Counted from the stretch's first letter, positions 29,770-38,121 are shown. The stretch is 64,000 bases of DNA from Bdellovibrio bacteriovorus HD100 (GCF_000196175.1 NC_005363.1:2108001-2172000); one strand, 5' to 3'. Program-made: numbers and translations. Notes: generated by a model not told the origin, from the sequence alone.

Positions 29770-30192
29770 ATGAACAAGGTCTCTCTTCGCTTAGGTCTGA
29801 TCACAGCAGCCACTCTTTTCACCGCAGCCTGCGCCCACCACCCGGATGTTCGCGCCGGAGCTGACGGCGTTCACCGCGTCGTCATCGCCAGCGAAGACAC
29901 CGAACAGGGCTCCCGCGAAGCCATCCGTCAGGCAAACAGCTTCTGCAAAGAACGCAACCAAACAGCCGCTTTCATCAACGAAAACTCCCAATACAAAGGC
30001 GACTATGATGAAAAGACTTATAAAACCGCAAAAAAAGCCAGCAAAGCAGCCCAAGTCCTGGGCAGCGCGACCTATGTTTTGGGTGGCCAAACAGAATCCA
30101 CCGCCGGCGGGATCGTAGGCCTAGGCGGCGCCGTCGCCGACGGAGTTCTGGGTAACGGCTACAACGTCGAAATGAAATTCAAATGCATGTAA
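29770..30192 (+). CDS. Predicted lipoprotein
   Basis: ATG 29770 is preferred since AAGGA is 9 bp upstream. The resulting 140-residue protein has a lipoprotein signal peptide with lipobox LFTAAC, so it would be lipid-anchored at the following Cys. The mature part has alternating Lys/Ala-rich helix (residues ~75-95), two further cysteines (NSFCKE and the C-terminal KCM), and a Gly-rich stretch (GGIVGLGGAVADGVLGNG) resembling glycine-zipper segments of small envelope lipoproteins. The family is not recognised. Confidence 0.75.
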   Translation: MNKVSLRLGLITAATLFTAACAHHPDVRAGADGVHRVVIASEDTEQGSREAIRQANSFCKERNQTAAFINENSQYKGDYDEKTYKTAKKASKAAQVLGSATYVLGGQTESTAGGIVGLGGAVADGVLGNGYNVEMKFKCM

Positions 30193-30230
30193 AAAAATGG
30201 GCGGGTCGTTGATCTGCCTTTAACACGACG

Positions 30231-30371
30231 ATTTGGGGCCCGAGCTAGGCCCCTGTCGGCGCGCCGTTCGGCACGGCATCCTGCCTCGTCGCTTCCGCCT
30301 GCGGCGGAGGGCCATCCAGGCCCCGCGAAGGCCTCTCTCTGGCCGCCAGGGTCCTTCCTCGCTCCCCAAAT
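30231..30371. repeat. GC-rich element bounded by ATTTGGGG/CCCCAAAT
   Basis: ATTTGGGG (30231-30238) is inverted exactly at 30364-30371 and encloses ~125 bp of GC-rich DNA. That DNA has inner complementary pieces such as CCGCC and GGCGG near 30295-30308. It may be a small repeat element or a structured RNA. No transposase is present, and I saw no direct repeat that would mark an insertion. Confidence 0.5.
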
Positions 30372-30513
30372 TTTGCTATTTACGAACGAACAACGCCCCT
30401 GATTTTCGGCGCCAACCTACACAGCTCAGTGCAAAAACAAAAAAATATAAAACAGAGAGTCACGCGCGCGGGCACGTTTAAAAAAACGAAAGCCAAACTG
30501 TTTTTAGTAATGA

Positions 30514-30688
30514 GGGCCTTGAGCAGAGGTCTTTAAGCCTGCCCGAAAGCGGGCCTTCGGTGGCGCATGGGGGAGGTGGGCCCTCCTGTTGGAGGGTGCC
30601 GACCTCGAACCGGGACGCAGTCCCGGCACCGATTGAGCATGGACGGTGCCGCTGTAGCGGCAGGCTTAAAGGCCTCTGCTCAAGGCCC
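30514..30688 (+). ncRNA. Candidate structured RNA closed by a 30-bp stem
   Basis: The arms 30514-30543 and 30659-30688 are complementary over 30 positions. The single difference (T30530 against G30672) becomes a G-U pair if the plus strand is transcribed, but an A-C mismatch on the minus strand. The enclosed 115 bases hold further hairpins: a GAGGT/ACCTC stem over GGC-CCTCC/GGAGG-GTGCC, CGGGAC-GCA-GTCCCG, GGCACCG/CGGTGCC and GCCGCT/AGCGGC. Total size is about 175 nt. It starts 35 bp beyond the stop of the converging glutamate-synthase-like gene, so a 3'-UTR element of that gene is an alternative. Confidence 0.45.
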
Positions 30689-30722
30689 GCCCCCGCTCGA
30701 AGTATTTGTATTTAGATTTGTT

Positions 30723-32219
30723 TTAAACGCCTGGATGGATTTCGGCGTAGGTCTTAATGGTGTCGTCTTCGACACGTTTGTACAGGTGGCTGCGGTTCAA
30801 GTCTTGGTGACGGGCCACACCCATCGCGCCGATCACGTGGGCTACGGATTCCAACGTTTCCTGATGGAAATTCTTCACACGCACGCGCTTGGTTGGGATG
30901 TGCAGACCGCGAACCAGATTTGGATCTTGAGTTGCAACACCCGTCGGGCATTTGTTGTTGTTACAGCGAAGGGCCTGAATACAACCCAAGGCCAGCAGCA
31001 TGGATCTTGCCGCGTATGTCGCATCTGCGCCCAGGCACAACAACTTGATGATATCAAATGCCGTCGTGATCTTACCGGTGGCGATGACTTTGATTTTGTC
31101 CTTCAAGCCGGCTTTTTTCAGCGTGTCGACAACGATCACCAAAGCATCCATACCTGGCATGCCGATGTAATTGGTGAATTCCAGCGGCGCAGCACCTGTT
31201 CCACCTTCGGCTCCATCCACGACGATAAAGTCCGGATAGATTTTTTCAACGGACATCAGGCTGACCAGCTCTTCGAACTCATTGCGGTGGCCAAGGCACA
31301 GTTTGATCCCGATAGGCTTCCCGCCGGAAAGTTCACGCAGCTTTGTGATAAAGGCCAGCATGCCGCGGCTGTCGCTGAACGCCTTGTGGCCCGGAGGTGA
31401 AATCACATCCTTACCCATTGGCACGTTACGGATATTGGCGATTTCCTGGGTCACTTTTTTCCCGGACAGCATACCGCCATGACCGGGCTTTGCGCCTTGA
31501 GAAAGTTTAATCTCAATCATCTTCACTTGTGGGTGAGCCGCGTTTTTCTTGAACAATTCCGGATCAAAATCACCGTCATGAGTGCGGCAACCGAAATAAC
31601 CCGTTCCGATTTGCCAGATCAGATCGCCGCCCGGCTCCAAATGGTAAGGGGAAATACCACCCTCGCCGGTGTTGTGCGCAAACCCCCCGTCTTTGGCGCC
31701 ACCGTTCAAAGCCAGAATGCTGGCCGTGGAAAGAGAACCAAAGCTCATCGCAGAAATATTCAAAAGCGACATGGAATAAGGCTGTTTGCACAGATCCGTC
31801 CCGATCGTAACACGCAGATCTTTGCGATCGACATGCTTTGGATACATGGAATGAGTCACGAACTCATAGCCTTGCGCATACACGTTGTGCTGGGTTCCAA
31901 ATGGAACCGTGTCCAACACTTTCTTTGCACGCTGATAAACCACGGAACGCTGTTCACGGTTGAACGGTTTTCCATCGGTGTTGGATTCGATAAAGTATTG
32001 ATTTATTTCAGGTCGGATGGATTCCAGAATATAACGGAAGTGACCAAACACCGGGAAATTCGCCTTGATGGCATGACGATTCTGATGGAGGTCGCGGAAC
32101 CCCAGCAGGAAGAAAGGCACAAACAAGAACAGGGAATAAAGTCCTGGTGTCCAATAAAGATAGAACAACACATTCAGACCCACTGCCACCGCAAATGCGA
32201 TATAAAACTCTCTTCTCAT
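30723..32219 (-). CDS. FMN-binding glutamate-synthase-domain protein, membrane-anchored
   Basis: ATG 32219 has GAGG 5 bp upstream and begins a 498-residue protein with two N-terminal membrane helices (FYIAFAVAVGLNVLFYLYW and LYSLFLFVPFFLLGF). The rest matches the central/FMN domain of glutamate synthase large subunits: GEGGISPYH, KPGHGGMLSGKKV, GAEGGTGAAP and the 3Fe-4S cysteines in LGCIQALRCNNNKCPTGVATQDP. No amidotransferase domain or small subunit is present, so this is the stand-alone archaeal-type GltB-like family, whose reaction is uncertain. Confidence 0.88.
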   Translation of the reverse strand: MRREFYIAFAVAVGLNVLFYLYWTPGLYSLFLFVPFFLLGFRDLHQNRHAIKANFPVFGHFRYILESIRPEINQYFIESNTDGKPFNREQRSVVYQRAKKVLDTVPFGTQHNVYAQGYEFVTHSMYPKHVDRKDLRVTIGTDLCKQPYSMSLLNISAMSFGSLSTASILALNGGAKDGGFAHNTGEGGISPYHLEPGGDLIWQIGTGYFGCRTHDGDFDPELFKKNAAHPQVKMIEIKLSQGAKPGHGGMLSGKKVTQEIANIRNVPMGKDVISPPGHKAFSDSRGMLAFITKLRELSGGKPIGIKLCLGHRNEFEELVSLMSVEKIYPDFIVVDGAEGGTGAAPLEFTNYIGMPGMDALVIVVDTLKKAGLKDKIKVIATGKITTAFDIIKLLCLGADATYAARSMLLALGCIQALRCNNNKCPTGVATQDPNLVRGLHIPTKRVRVKNFHQETLESVAHVIGAMGVARHQDLNRSHLYKRVEDDTIKTYAEIHPGV

Positions 32220-32323
32220 TTCAGCCTCAAGACCCTCTCGCCTAATAAACTGTGTGCTTGCCGACAAGTATCGGACACAAAGCACAGCCAATCTAGTCCA
32301 ACTGGACTGAAAAGGCAAAAGGG

Positions 32324-32349
32324 AAAGACCCGGCTGACACCGGGTCTTT
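32324..32349 (-). terminator. Rho-independent terminator after the beta-barrel protein gene
   Basis: Perfect 10-base arms AAAGACCCGG and CCGGGTCTTT with a CTGACA loop lie 16 bp past the stop of the gene at 32365, followed on the minus strand by TTTCCCTTTT. Confidence 0.75.
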
Positions 32350-32364
32350 CTTTCATCTTAAAAC

Positions 32365-32955
32365 TTAGAATGTCAGAGGAAAGCTCACACTGAGCAGACC
32401 GACCTTGTTCTTGAACTTGCCAAGCTCCCCGGTCACGGGACCCGCCTGTTCCAGCTTGGAAGTGTCGTATTCCAGGTCCATATACTCAAGGTTCACACTG
32501 ACGATCAGGATTTTGATGCCAACCCCCACTTTGGGCCCCTTGGCACCTTCAAATTTCACGTCAACGCCTCCATCCTCTTCCGGATCCAGATCGCCTCCAA
32601 AGATGTATCCACCCCAGATGCGAAGCCCCACCACCGGCATTTGCGCGCCGATCACCGCACCATAAAGGGTCGATGTCGCTTCGGCCGAATAGTCCGTGGA
32701 CGCCGAACTTTCAAACTTAGGTTTGGAATAAGACCCATCCAGTCCGACAAAAAAGATGTCATTGGCGTGGTAACCCAACTTCAAATTAAAGCCCAGCCCC
32801 TGACCTGTTCCGGTGGAGTCATCCAAGGGCGCAGGCCACTCCAGCTCGTTATCCCCTTTTTCAAAGGTGATTCCGGGCTCTATATAAAATCCTGCGTGGG
32901 CCGGCACACCTGCCACAAGTGCCCATCCCAGAACTATCGCACTGAATGCCTTCAT
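32365..32955 (-). CDS. Predicted outer-membrane beta-barrel protein
   Basis: The 196-residue protein starts with a signal peptide (MKAFSAIVLGWALVAGVPAHA). The mature sequence alternates polar and hydrophobic residues and contains strand-like repeats such as GLGFNLKLGYHAND, FFVGLDGSYSKPKF and VGVGIKILIVSVNLEYMDLEY. It ends in a hydrophobic strand with terminal Phe (LLSVSFPLTF), as needed for Bam recognition. It is probably an eight-strand barrel. The specific family and role are not recognised. Confidence 0.8.
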   Translation of the reverse strand: MKAFSAIVLGWALVAGVPAHAGFYIEPGITFEKGDNELEWPAPLDDSTGTGQGLGFNLKLGYHANDIFFVGLDGSYSKPKFESSASTDYSAEATSTLYGAVIGAQMPVVGLRIWGGYIFGGDLDPEEDGGVDVKFEGAKGPKVGVGIKILIVSVNLEYMDLEYDTSKLEQAGPVTGELGKFKNKVGLLSVSFPLTF

Positions 32956-32982
32956 AAAGCCTCCCTACCAATTCACATGTGG

Positions 32983-33525
32983 CTATTTCATATAAAGCAT
33001 AATGACAGCTTTGGATGACTTGGCTTTTTGATTGAAGAAGCCTGTCTCATCCTGAGTTCGCGGTGCCGCGCCGCTGTCTTCCATCGCCGTTTTGGTTTTG
33101 GCCGTGTCCGTGTGCATGAACTTCTGAAGAGCGTTTGGGCGCTCTGTCATATTGTAAGTGTTTACGGAACCAACTTTTAGTTCATCCTTGATAAAATTCT
33201 TCACCACCCGGGCACGGTCATTGGCCAAGGTCACATCCTGTTTGGAAGCCTTTGCACCTTCAGTGGGATATTCACGATCGGCCCAAACCGCCACTTTCAA
33301 TTCATCAATTTTGCCTTTTTGCTTGGCTTCACTCACCATTTTACGAATGTCCTCTTTGGCTGAATCCGTCAAAGTGGACTTCCCTTCATCGAAAGAAATT
33401 TCTGAAACCATTTTTGCGCCCAGGGTTTTCCCGGCAGACTCCGTGGCACTGTCCACCGCCCAAGATGTGCTTGCAGAAACGACCACCGCCAAAACCAAAG
33501 AGCCAATCACAGATTGAATATTCAT
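32983..33525 (-). CDS. OmpA-like periplasmic protein (first of two tandem paralogues)
   Basis: The 180-residue product has a signal peptide (VLAVVVSASTSWA) and then an OmpA-like C-terminal fold. ISFDEGKSTLTDSAKEDI matches the F..gs..L...a...l segment, VAVWADREYP replaces the usual hGhtD strand, and LANDRARVVKNFI matches the peptidoglycan-binding helix. The key DNA-style Asp/Arg pattern of OmpA is partly kept (NDRARVV). The second copy lies 50 bp upstream. A cell-wall-linked role is inferred. The C-terminal tail QKAKSSKAVIMLYMK is shared with that copy. Confidence 0.78.
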   Translation of the reverse strand: MNIQSVIGSLVLAVVVSASTSWAVDSATESAGKTLGAKMVSEISFDEGKSTLTDSAKEDIRKMVSEAKQKGKIDELKVAVWADREYPTEGAKASKQDVTLANDRARVVKNFIKDELKVGSVNTYNMTERPNALQKFMHTDTAKTKTAMEDSGAAPRTQDETGFFNQKAKSSKAVIMLYMK

Positions 33526-33575
33526 TTCATTCTCCTTTGTTGTTGTTTAAGTCTACAAATGACAGCATTCCGAGC

Positions 33576-34124
33576 TTATTCCATAATCACCATCACAATT
33601 GATTTGGAGGCTTTTGAAGGAACCTTTGCCATTTTGTCAGTCGTTGGGATTCCCGCTGTCTCCAAATTCTTTTTAATACGGGAATCCGATGTATTCAGCA
33701 TGTCCTCCAACAGATTCGGTCTTTCCGCCATGCTGTACAGATCCACATCCGGCGATCTGTCATAAGACTTGATATAGTTTTCTATGGCCTTGTTTCGTTC
33801 CTTCACAAGCTTGACCTCCGCCGAAGACAGTTTTTTTGTCTCGGTGGAAGGATAGTCCTTGTCACCCCAGGTGATGACTTTGATTTCCTTGATAGTGCCG
33901 GTTTTCTTCGCTTCATCGATCAAACGCTGCAAATCACCTTTGGCGTCAGAGCTCAAAGTACTGGAGCCTTTGCTAAATCCAAATTCCGTCACATGGGAGG
34001 CTTCTTCCTGAACAGCCACGGTTTTCGCTTCGGCGCTGGGCAAAGTTTCAACCGTCTTTTTTTCTTTGTATGAACAAGACACGGCCGCAGCAGCAAACAA
34101 TGCAATCATCAAATAAGTTCTCAT
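33576..34124 (-). CDS. OmpA-like lipoprotein (second tandem paralogue)
   Basis: This 182-residue protein is the clear paralogue of its downstream neighbour. Both share FxxGxSTLxxxAKxD, AKxxGxIxExKVxxWxDxxYPxxxxK, the ERPN motif and a C-terminal SKxxVMxxM-type tail. It differs in carrying a lipobox (AAAAVSC) and so is lipid-anchored. The peptidoglycan-binding helix (LVKERNKAIENYI) lacks the Arg pattern of the other copy. It is likely the result of a tandem duplication with divergence in localisation. Confidence 0.78.
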   Translation of the reverse strand: MRTYLMIALFAAAAVSCSYKEKKTVETLPSAEAKTVAVQEEASHVTEFGFSKGSSTLSSDAKGDLQRLIDEAKKTGTIKEIKVITWGDKDYPSTETKKLSSAEVKLVKERNKAIENYIKSYDRSPDVDLYSMAERPNLLEDMLNTSDSRIKKNLETAGIPTTDKMAKVPSKASKSIVMVIME

Positions 34125-34289
34125 GGTGGATCCTTTCTAAAAGTTGTTGAGCACCTGAAAGACTAAGATCTTTTTTCCACCGGGCCTACTTGTTCAGTCA
34201 TGTATATGAACAACCCTTCGCAGATGTAAGCATAAAATCTTTGCCCCCACATTCTGAACTCCGCTTAATAATCCAAAAAGGAGCATGAC

Positions 34290-34466
34290 ATGACCCCACC
34301 TCGACCCAACGAAATTCCAGTTCCACAAGACCCTCCATCCCCTCAGCCACGTCCGTCCCCGGTAAAAGAACCACCTCCTGCCAAGGTCGTACCGGAAATT
34401 GATCCAGGCGGGCCCAGAGAAAATCCATCCAAAGATCCGGGCACGCCCCCGCCTGCGGAAGGATGA
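34290..34466 (+). CDS. Small proline-rich protein (58 aa)
   Basis: ATG 34290 is preceded by AAAAAGGAG with 6-7 bp spacing, one of the best ribosome binding sites in the window, and opens a 58-codon frame ending TGA 34464-34466. About one third of the residues are proline (PVPQDPPSPQPRPSPVKEPPP), with charged residues between them and no hydrophobic segment or signal peptide. It is probably an unstructured cytoplasmic protein. The strong ribosome site and biased composition support it being real. Function is unknown. It sits 80 bp before yihY. Confidence 0.65.
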   Translation: MTPPRPNEIPVPQDPPSPQPRPSPVKEPPPAKVVPEIDPGGPRENPSKDPGTPPPAEG

Positions 34467-34545
34467 CTGAGTGTGTTTATTTGCAAAGACTTTTACCTTC
34501 CTCCCACCCTTCATGGGTCCGATAATCGAGGAGTGAGGGCTTTGC

Positions 34546-35400
34546 ATGACGAAAGTGAAGAATTTCGTATTCACATTCGCAGAAAGATTCAGTGACTGCC
34601 ACACCATGACCTGGGCAGCCTCGGTGGCTTTTTACACCTGCTTTTCACTGGCTCCGCTGGTGATGATCTCATTGGCAGTTGTCACCAACCTGGGACTGGA
34701 ACTGCAGCTGGCTTTTATGAACGAAGTGCGGTCTTTGGTGGGACCGACTGCCGCTCAAGCGATGGAAACGGTGGTGAGAAATGCCAACGACCGGGTTGAC
34801 CTGCGGTCATTGGCCGGATTGTTGGGCACCGTCACTCTGGTGCTGTCGGCAGGATTGATCTTTGGCGAAATGCGCGCAGCCCTCACTGAAATCCTGGGAC
34901 ACAAAGTGGAAGAAGAGGAGCTGAGTTTTCTTCACGCCACGATCACCTACTTGAAGAGCCGTCTGTTGCAAATCGGTCTGGCCTTCGGATTTATTTTTGC
35001 GATGATGGTGTCCCTGCTGGTCACCGCTGTGCTCAACACCGTGGTTCGCGTCGGCATACTGGAAAAGGGTGGAGGCGCTTTTCTGGTCAACATTGTCCTC
35101 TCTGTTCTTGTTTATATTTTACTTTTCACCGGCATCTTTCATTTTTTACCCGTGCCCCGACTGGCGCTGCGTGACGCCTTTCACGCCGGAGTGATCACGG
35201 CCTTGCTTTTTGTGATCGGAAAAGAAGTGGTCGGACTTTATCTGGGCGGAAGCTTCATCACTTCCTCCTATGGGGCCGCTGGGTCCATCGTCGTCCTGCT
35301 TGCCTGGGTCTACTATTCGACTTTGATTGTTTTTATAGGCGCACATTCGATTTATTCCTGGAGAAAGGAGATCTCCCATGCTGCCACATCAACAGAATAA
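34546..35400 (+). CDS. YihY/BrkB family inner-membrane protein
   Basis: The 284-residue protein has six to seven hydrophobic segments and matches the YihY family: TWAASVAFYTCFSLAPLVM near residue 25, FITSSYGAAGSIVVLLAWVYYSTLIVFIGAH near the C-terminus. The family was once annotated as ribonuclease BN by mistake and its function is unresolved. Its last 23 bp overlap the following oxidoreductase gene, suggesting an operon reaching to the BON proteins. Confidence 0.9.
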   Translation: MTKVKNFVFTFAERFSDCHTMTWAASVAFYTCFSLAPLVMISLAVVTNLGLELQLAFMNEVRSLVGPTAAQAMETVVRNANDRVDLRSLAGLLGTVTLVLSAGLIFGEMRAALTEILGHKVEEEELSFLHATITYLKSRLLQIGLAFGFIFAMMVSLLVTAVLNTVVRVGILEKGGGAFLVNIVLSVLVYILLFTGIFHFLPVPRLALRDAFHAGVITALLFVIGKEVVGLYLGGSFITSSYGAAGSIVVLLAWVYYSTLIVFIGAHSIYSWRKEISHAATSTE

Positions 35401-36991
35401 CCCGTCATTCTGGCAAAACACCAAAGCACCCGAGTTCCCGCCTTTACTGGAAGACACATCCACAGATATCTGTGTTGTCGGTGCCGGCATAGCGGGGCTG
35501 CTGAACAGTTATGTACTGCTGAAGAATGGCTTTCAGGTGACAATTCTGGAACGCGACACTCTGGGACACAACGAAACCAGCCGCACCAGCGCCCATCTTT
35601 CCAATGTGCTGGACGAGGGATTGTCCCGCCTGCTGGACAATCTGGGAGAAGAAAACGCCCGAAAAGCCATAGCCAGCCACAGTGATGCCATTGACCTGAT
35701 AGAAAAAATTGTTGCAGAAGAAAATATCGACTGCGACTTCCGCCGCATTGATGGCTATCTTTACCTGAGCCACGAAAGCAACAAAGACTATCTTAAGGAA
35801 GAAGGCCAGGCCGCCGCAAAGCTGGGCTTTAAGGATGTGGAGCTTCTGGCATCACCTCCTTACTTCGCCGAATTCGGTCCGGCTCTGCGCTTTCCCCGTC
35901 AGGCACGCATCCATATTCAGAAATTTATAAACGGTCTTTTGCAAGCCATCGTCGCCATGGGCGGAAAAGTCCACAGCCAGTCCCCGGCCGTGGAATTCAA
36001 GGATGGCGGCCTGCCTTCCGTCAAAACCGAAAATGGCCAGTACGTATACGCCAGACATGTGGTGGTCTGCACGAATGTACCGGTCAATGACCGCGTGCTA
36101 GTTCATACCATGGAAGCTGCATACCGCACCTACATCATTGGCATCGAAGTTCCGCACGATGCCTTCCCGGACATTCTGATGTGGGACACCTCACACCCCT
36201 ACCACTATGTCCGAAAGATTGAAAATCATTCTGAAGGCAAAGACCTGATGCTGATCGGTGGCGAAGACCATCGTGTGGGCCAGGAGGATCACCCGGAAAG
36301 CAAATTCGAAACGCTTCATGACTGGGCGCTGTTCAATCTCGGCATTTCCGGACCGATTGCCTATCAATGGTCCGGGCAGATTATCGAACCCGTGGATGGC
36401 CTCGCCCATATCGGGCGCAATCCGGGAAACCGCAACACTTACATCGTCAGTGGCGACTCCGGGCATGGGCTGACCCATGCGGCCGTGGGAGCCATGGTGA
36501 TCCGCGATCTGATTCAGAAACATCCCAACGACTGGGCCCATCTTTATTCACCTTCCCGGTTCAAGATGAAAAATCTGGGAAAGGTCATCTCTGCCAACAT
36601 GAACGCACTCACCCAATACCGCGATCGAATCATGCTGCGGGATGAACTTAAAAATATCACCGCCCGCCCCGGCGAGGGAAGGCTGGTGCATCAAGGGGCA
36701 AAAACATTTGCTGTCTACACGAATGAAAAAAATGAAACCGCCACCCTCAATGCCGTGTGCCCTCATCTGGGCGGTATCGTGCACTGGAATGAGGCGGAAA
36801 AAACCTGGGACTGTCCGTGCCATGGCTCCCGTTTTGCCTGCACTGGCGAAGTGATCAACGGCCCGGCAATTTCGGGACTGAAAACAGCCGTTATGAAAAA
36901 GACACAGGAAAAACCGGCGTCCATCGCCATGCCTGATGAAAGGACAGAATATGAAAAAGCAAAGCCGCGTGACACCTCTGCGGAAAGATAA
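35378..36991 (+). CDS. FAD-dependent oxidoreductase with C-terminal Rieske [2Fe-2S] domain
   Basis: ATG 35378 has AAAGGAG at ideal distance. The 537-residue protein begins with a FAD-binding Rossmann motif (CVVGAGIAGL, residues 32-41, and ILERD), followed by a DAO-type domain (SGDSGHGLTHAAVG near residue 360). It ends in a Rieske domain with CPHLGG (C460, H462) and CPCHGS (about residue 479). This fusion is known in bacteria, often among stress-related genes, without an assigned substrate. It probably transfers electrons from the iron-sulfur cluster to or from FAD. Confidence 0.9.
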   Translation: MLPHQQNNPSFWQNTKAPEFPPLLEDTSTDICVVGAGIAGLLNSYVLLKNGFQVTILERDTLGHNETSRTSAHLSNVLDEGLSRLLDNLGEENARKAIASHSDAIDLIEKIVAEENIDCDFRRIDGYLYLSHESNKDYLKEEGQAAAKLGFKDVELLASPPYFAEFGPALRFPRQARIHIQKFINGLLQAIVAMGGKVHSQSPAVEFKDGGLPSVKTENGQYVYARHVVVCTNVPVNDRVLVHTMEAAYRTYIIGIEVPHDAFPDILMWDTSHPYHYVRKIENHSEGKDLMLIGGEDHRVGQEDHPESKFETLHDWALFNLGISGPIAYQWSGQIIEPVDGLAHIGRNPGNRNTYIVSGDSGHGLTHAAVGAMVIRDLIQKHPNDWAHLYSPSRFKMKNLGKVISANMNALTQYRDRIMLRDELKNITARPGEGRLVHQGAKTFAVYTNEKNETATLNAVCPHLGGIVHWNEAEKTWDCPCHGSRFACTGEVINGPAISGLKTAVMKKTQEKPASIAMPDERTEYEKAKPRDTSAER

Positions 36992-37385
36992 GCGCCCTGC
37001 CCGTGAAGCCAGCGTCCATTGCTATCATGACCTGGATTCTCAAAAAGAGCTGCAGTCCAGCCGCCCGGACATTGCCCGTCAGCGCCAGGGCACCACCGGC
37101 TGCACCCAGAGTTTCCGTCCGGCGCTGGATGATGCACGCTTCGGTTCATCCTCAAGCAAGGACACAGAACTCAGTGACAAAAATATCAGCCAGGAGGTCC
37201 GGCAGTCATTGGCCATGGAAGCTGACATCGACGTGGCTGATGTGGAAGTGGTCGTGGCCCATGGGGAGGTCACACTCAGGGGTGTGGTTGCAGACCGCAA
37301 AATGAAAAGATTCGTGGAAGAACAAGTGGCCCGTTGCTCGGGGGTCAAAGACATACACAATGATCTTCACTTCAAACGAAAGTAG
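36951..37385 (+). CDS. BON-domain protein
   Basis: ATG 36951 is chosen since AAAGGA lies 6 bp upstream. It overlaps the oxidoreductase end by 41 bp in another frame. The 144-residue product has a basic, low-complexity N-terminus without a signal peptide and a C-terminal BON domain (residues ~75-142): ISQEVRQSLAMEADIDVADVE, GEVTLRGVVADRKMKRFVEE and SGVKDIHNDL. BON domains bind phospholipid or other ligands and typify OsmY-like stress proteins. A homologue lies at 38249. Confidence 0.85.
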   Translation: MKKQSRVTPLRKDKRPAREASVHCYHDLDSQKELQSSRPDIARQRQGTTGCTQSFRPALDDARFGSSSSKDTELSDKNISQEVRQSLAMEADIDVADVEVVVAHGEVTLRGVVADRKMKRFVEEQVARCSGVKDIHNDLHFKRK

Positions 37386-37507
37386 GTATCCAGGGACCCC
37401 ACCAAGGTCCCAGGTCCTGCATGGTCTCTGACAGAAACAACGAAGTTCTATACTCTGCCGAGCGGCCCCGCGCGACAATGGAGGAAAACCCAAGCAAGGA
37501 GGATTTT

Positions 37508-37765
37508 ATGGCAGCAGAGTATGCAGGGAACTCTTCCACGCACTATGGCAGCCCCAAACAAAGAAGACCCACAACACCGACGCACAAACCATCCCTGGCG
37601 GAATCTTCACCGCTGAGCTTCAGCAACATCTATCAGCAGGCCGGAGGAATCCTGGAAAGCGGGCGTAAGTACGCAGTGAAGCACCCGTACCAGATTATAC
37701 TGGGAGCTGTAAGTGTGGCGGGCGTCGGCGCACTGGCGGCATATATTTTAAAAAGAAGACATTAA
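37508..37765 (+). CDS. Small membrane-anchored protein, ElaB/DUF883-like
   Basis: ATG 37508 has AAGGAGG 6 bp upstream and yields 85 residues. The N-terminal half is polar and Ser/Pro-rich. A short helix (FSNIYQQAGGILESGRKYAVKHPYQ) leads into one C-terminal TM (IILGAVSVAGVGALAAYIL) followed by KRRH. This layout resembles the ElaB/YqjD/DUF883 proteins, which are ribosome- or membrane-associated and induced in stationary phase, but sequence identity is not certain. Confidence 0.75.
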   Translation: MAAEYAGNSSTHYGSPKQRRPTTPTHKPSLAESSPLSFSNIYQQAGGILESGRKYAVKHPYQIILGAVSVAGVGALAAYILKRRH

Positions 37766-37793
37766 TCAACAAACCACCATCAGGAGGCACTCT

Positions 37794-38090
37794 ATGAAAC
37801 TCACAGCACTCGTTATCCTGTCCATGCTGCTGCCATCACTTTACGCTCAGGCGCAGTACAGATCTTCCGAACCCCAGTATCAGTCGCGCCCGATGCCCAC
37901 CGGACCTCAGGAACGACGTCCTCAACCCAACCCCCGCACTTCTCGTAGCACATTGGATCAGGACTGGGATCGACGTCAGGACGAAATGATCCGTCGGCAG
38001 GAACAGATCGACAGAGAAATGCGCGGTCGTCAGGCGCCACGTGACATTGATTCACAAAATCTGATGCCGGATGGAAGAAGCTGGGATTAG
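37794..38090 (+). CDS. Small secreted Arg/Gln-rich protein
   Basis: The 98-residue protein has a signal peptide (LTALVILSMLLPSLYAQA) and a mature sequence rich in Arg, Gln, Pro and Asp with a predicted charged helix (DQDWDRRQDEMIRRQEQIDREMRGR). GGAGG precedes the ATG. No known family is recognised. It is the last gene before a terminator and shares the small-envelope-protein character of its neighbours. Confidence 0.72.
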   Translation: MKLTALVILSMLLPSLYAQAQYRSSEPQYQSRPMPTGPQERRPQPNPRTSRSTLDQDWDRRQDEMIRRQEQIDREMRGRQAPRDIDSQNLMPDGRSWD

Positions 38091-38121
38091 ACTGAAAACT
38101 GAAATTCCAAAAAGTATCAAG

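Larger units (their letters stand above)
30193..30722. other. Gene-free GC-rich region with two inverted-repeat elements
   Basis: These 530 bp contain no convincing coding sequence on either strand. They hold two separate GC-rich elements (30231-30371 and 30514-30688) linked by A-rich DNA (30372-30510). This is the longest gene-free stretch in the window. Confidence 0.8.

Noticed and set aside
30514-30688. 6S RNA
   Set aside because: Size and a CGAAAGCGGGCC stretch recall 6S RNA, but the interior folds into several separate hairpins rather than one long hairpin with a central bubble.
30514-30688. RNase P, tmRNA or SRP RNA
   Set aside because: None of their hallmark conserved segments (for example ACAGAA, the tRNA-Ala-like ends, or GGTCAGG...GGAAGCAGCC) is present.
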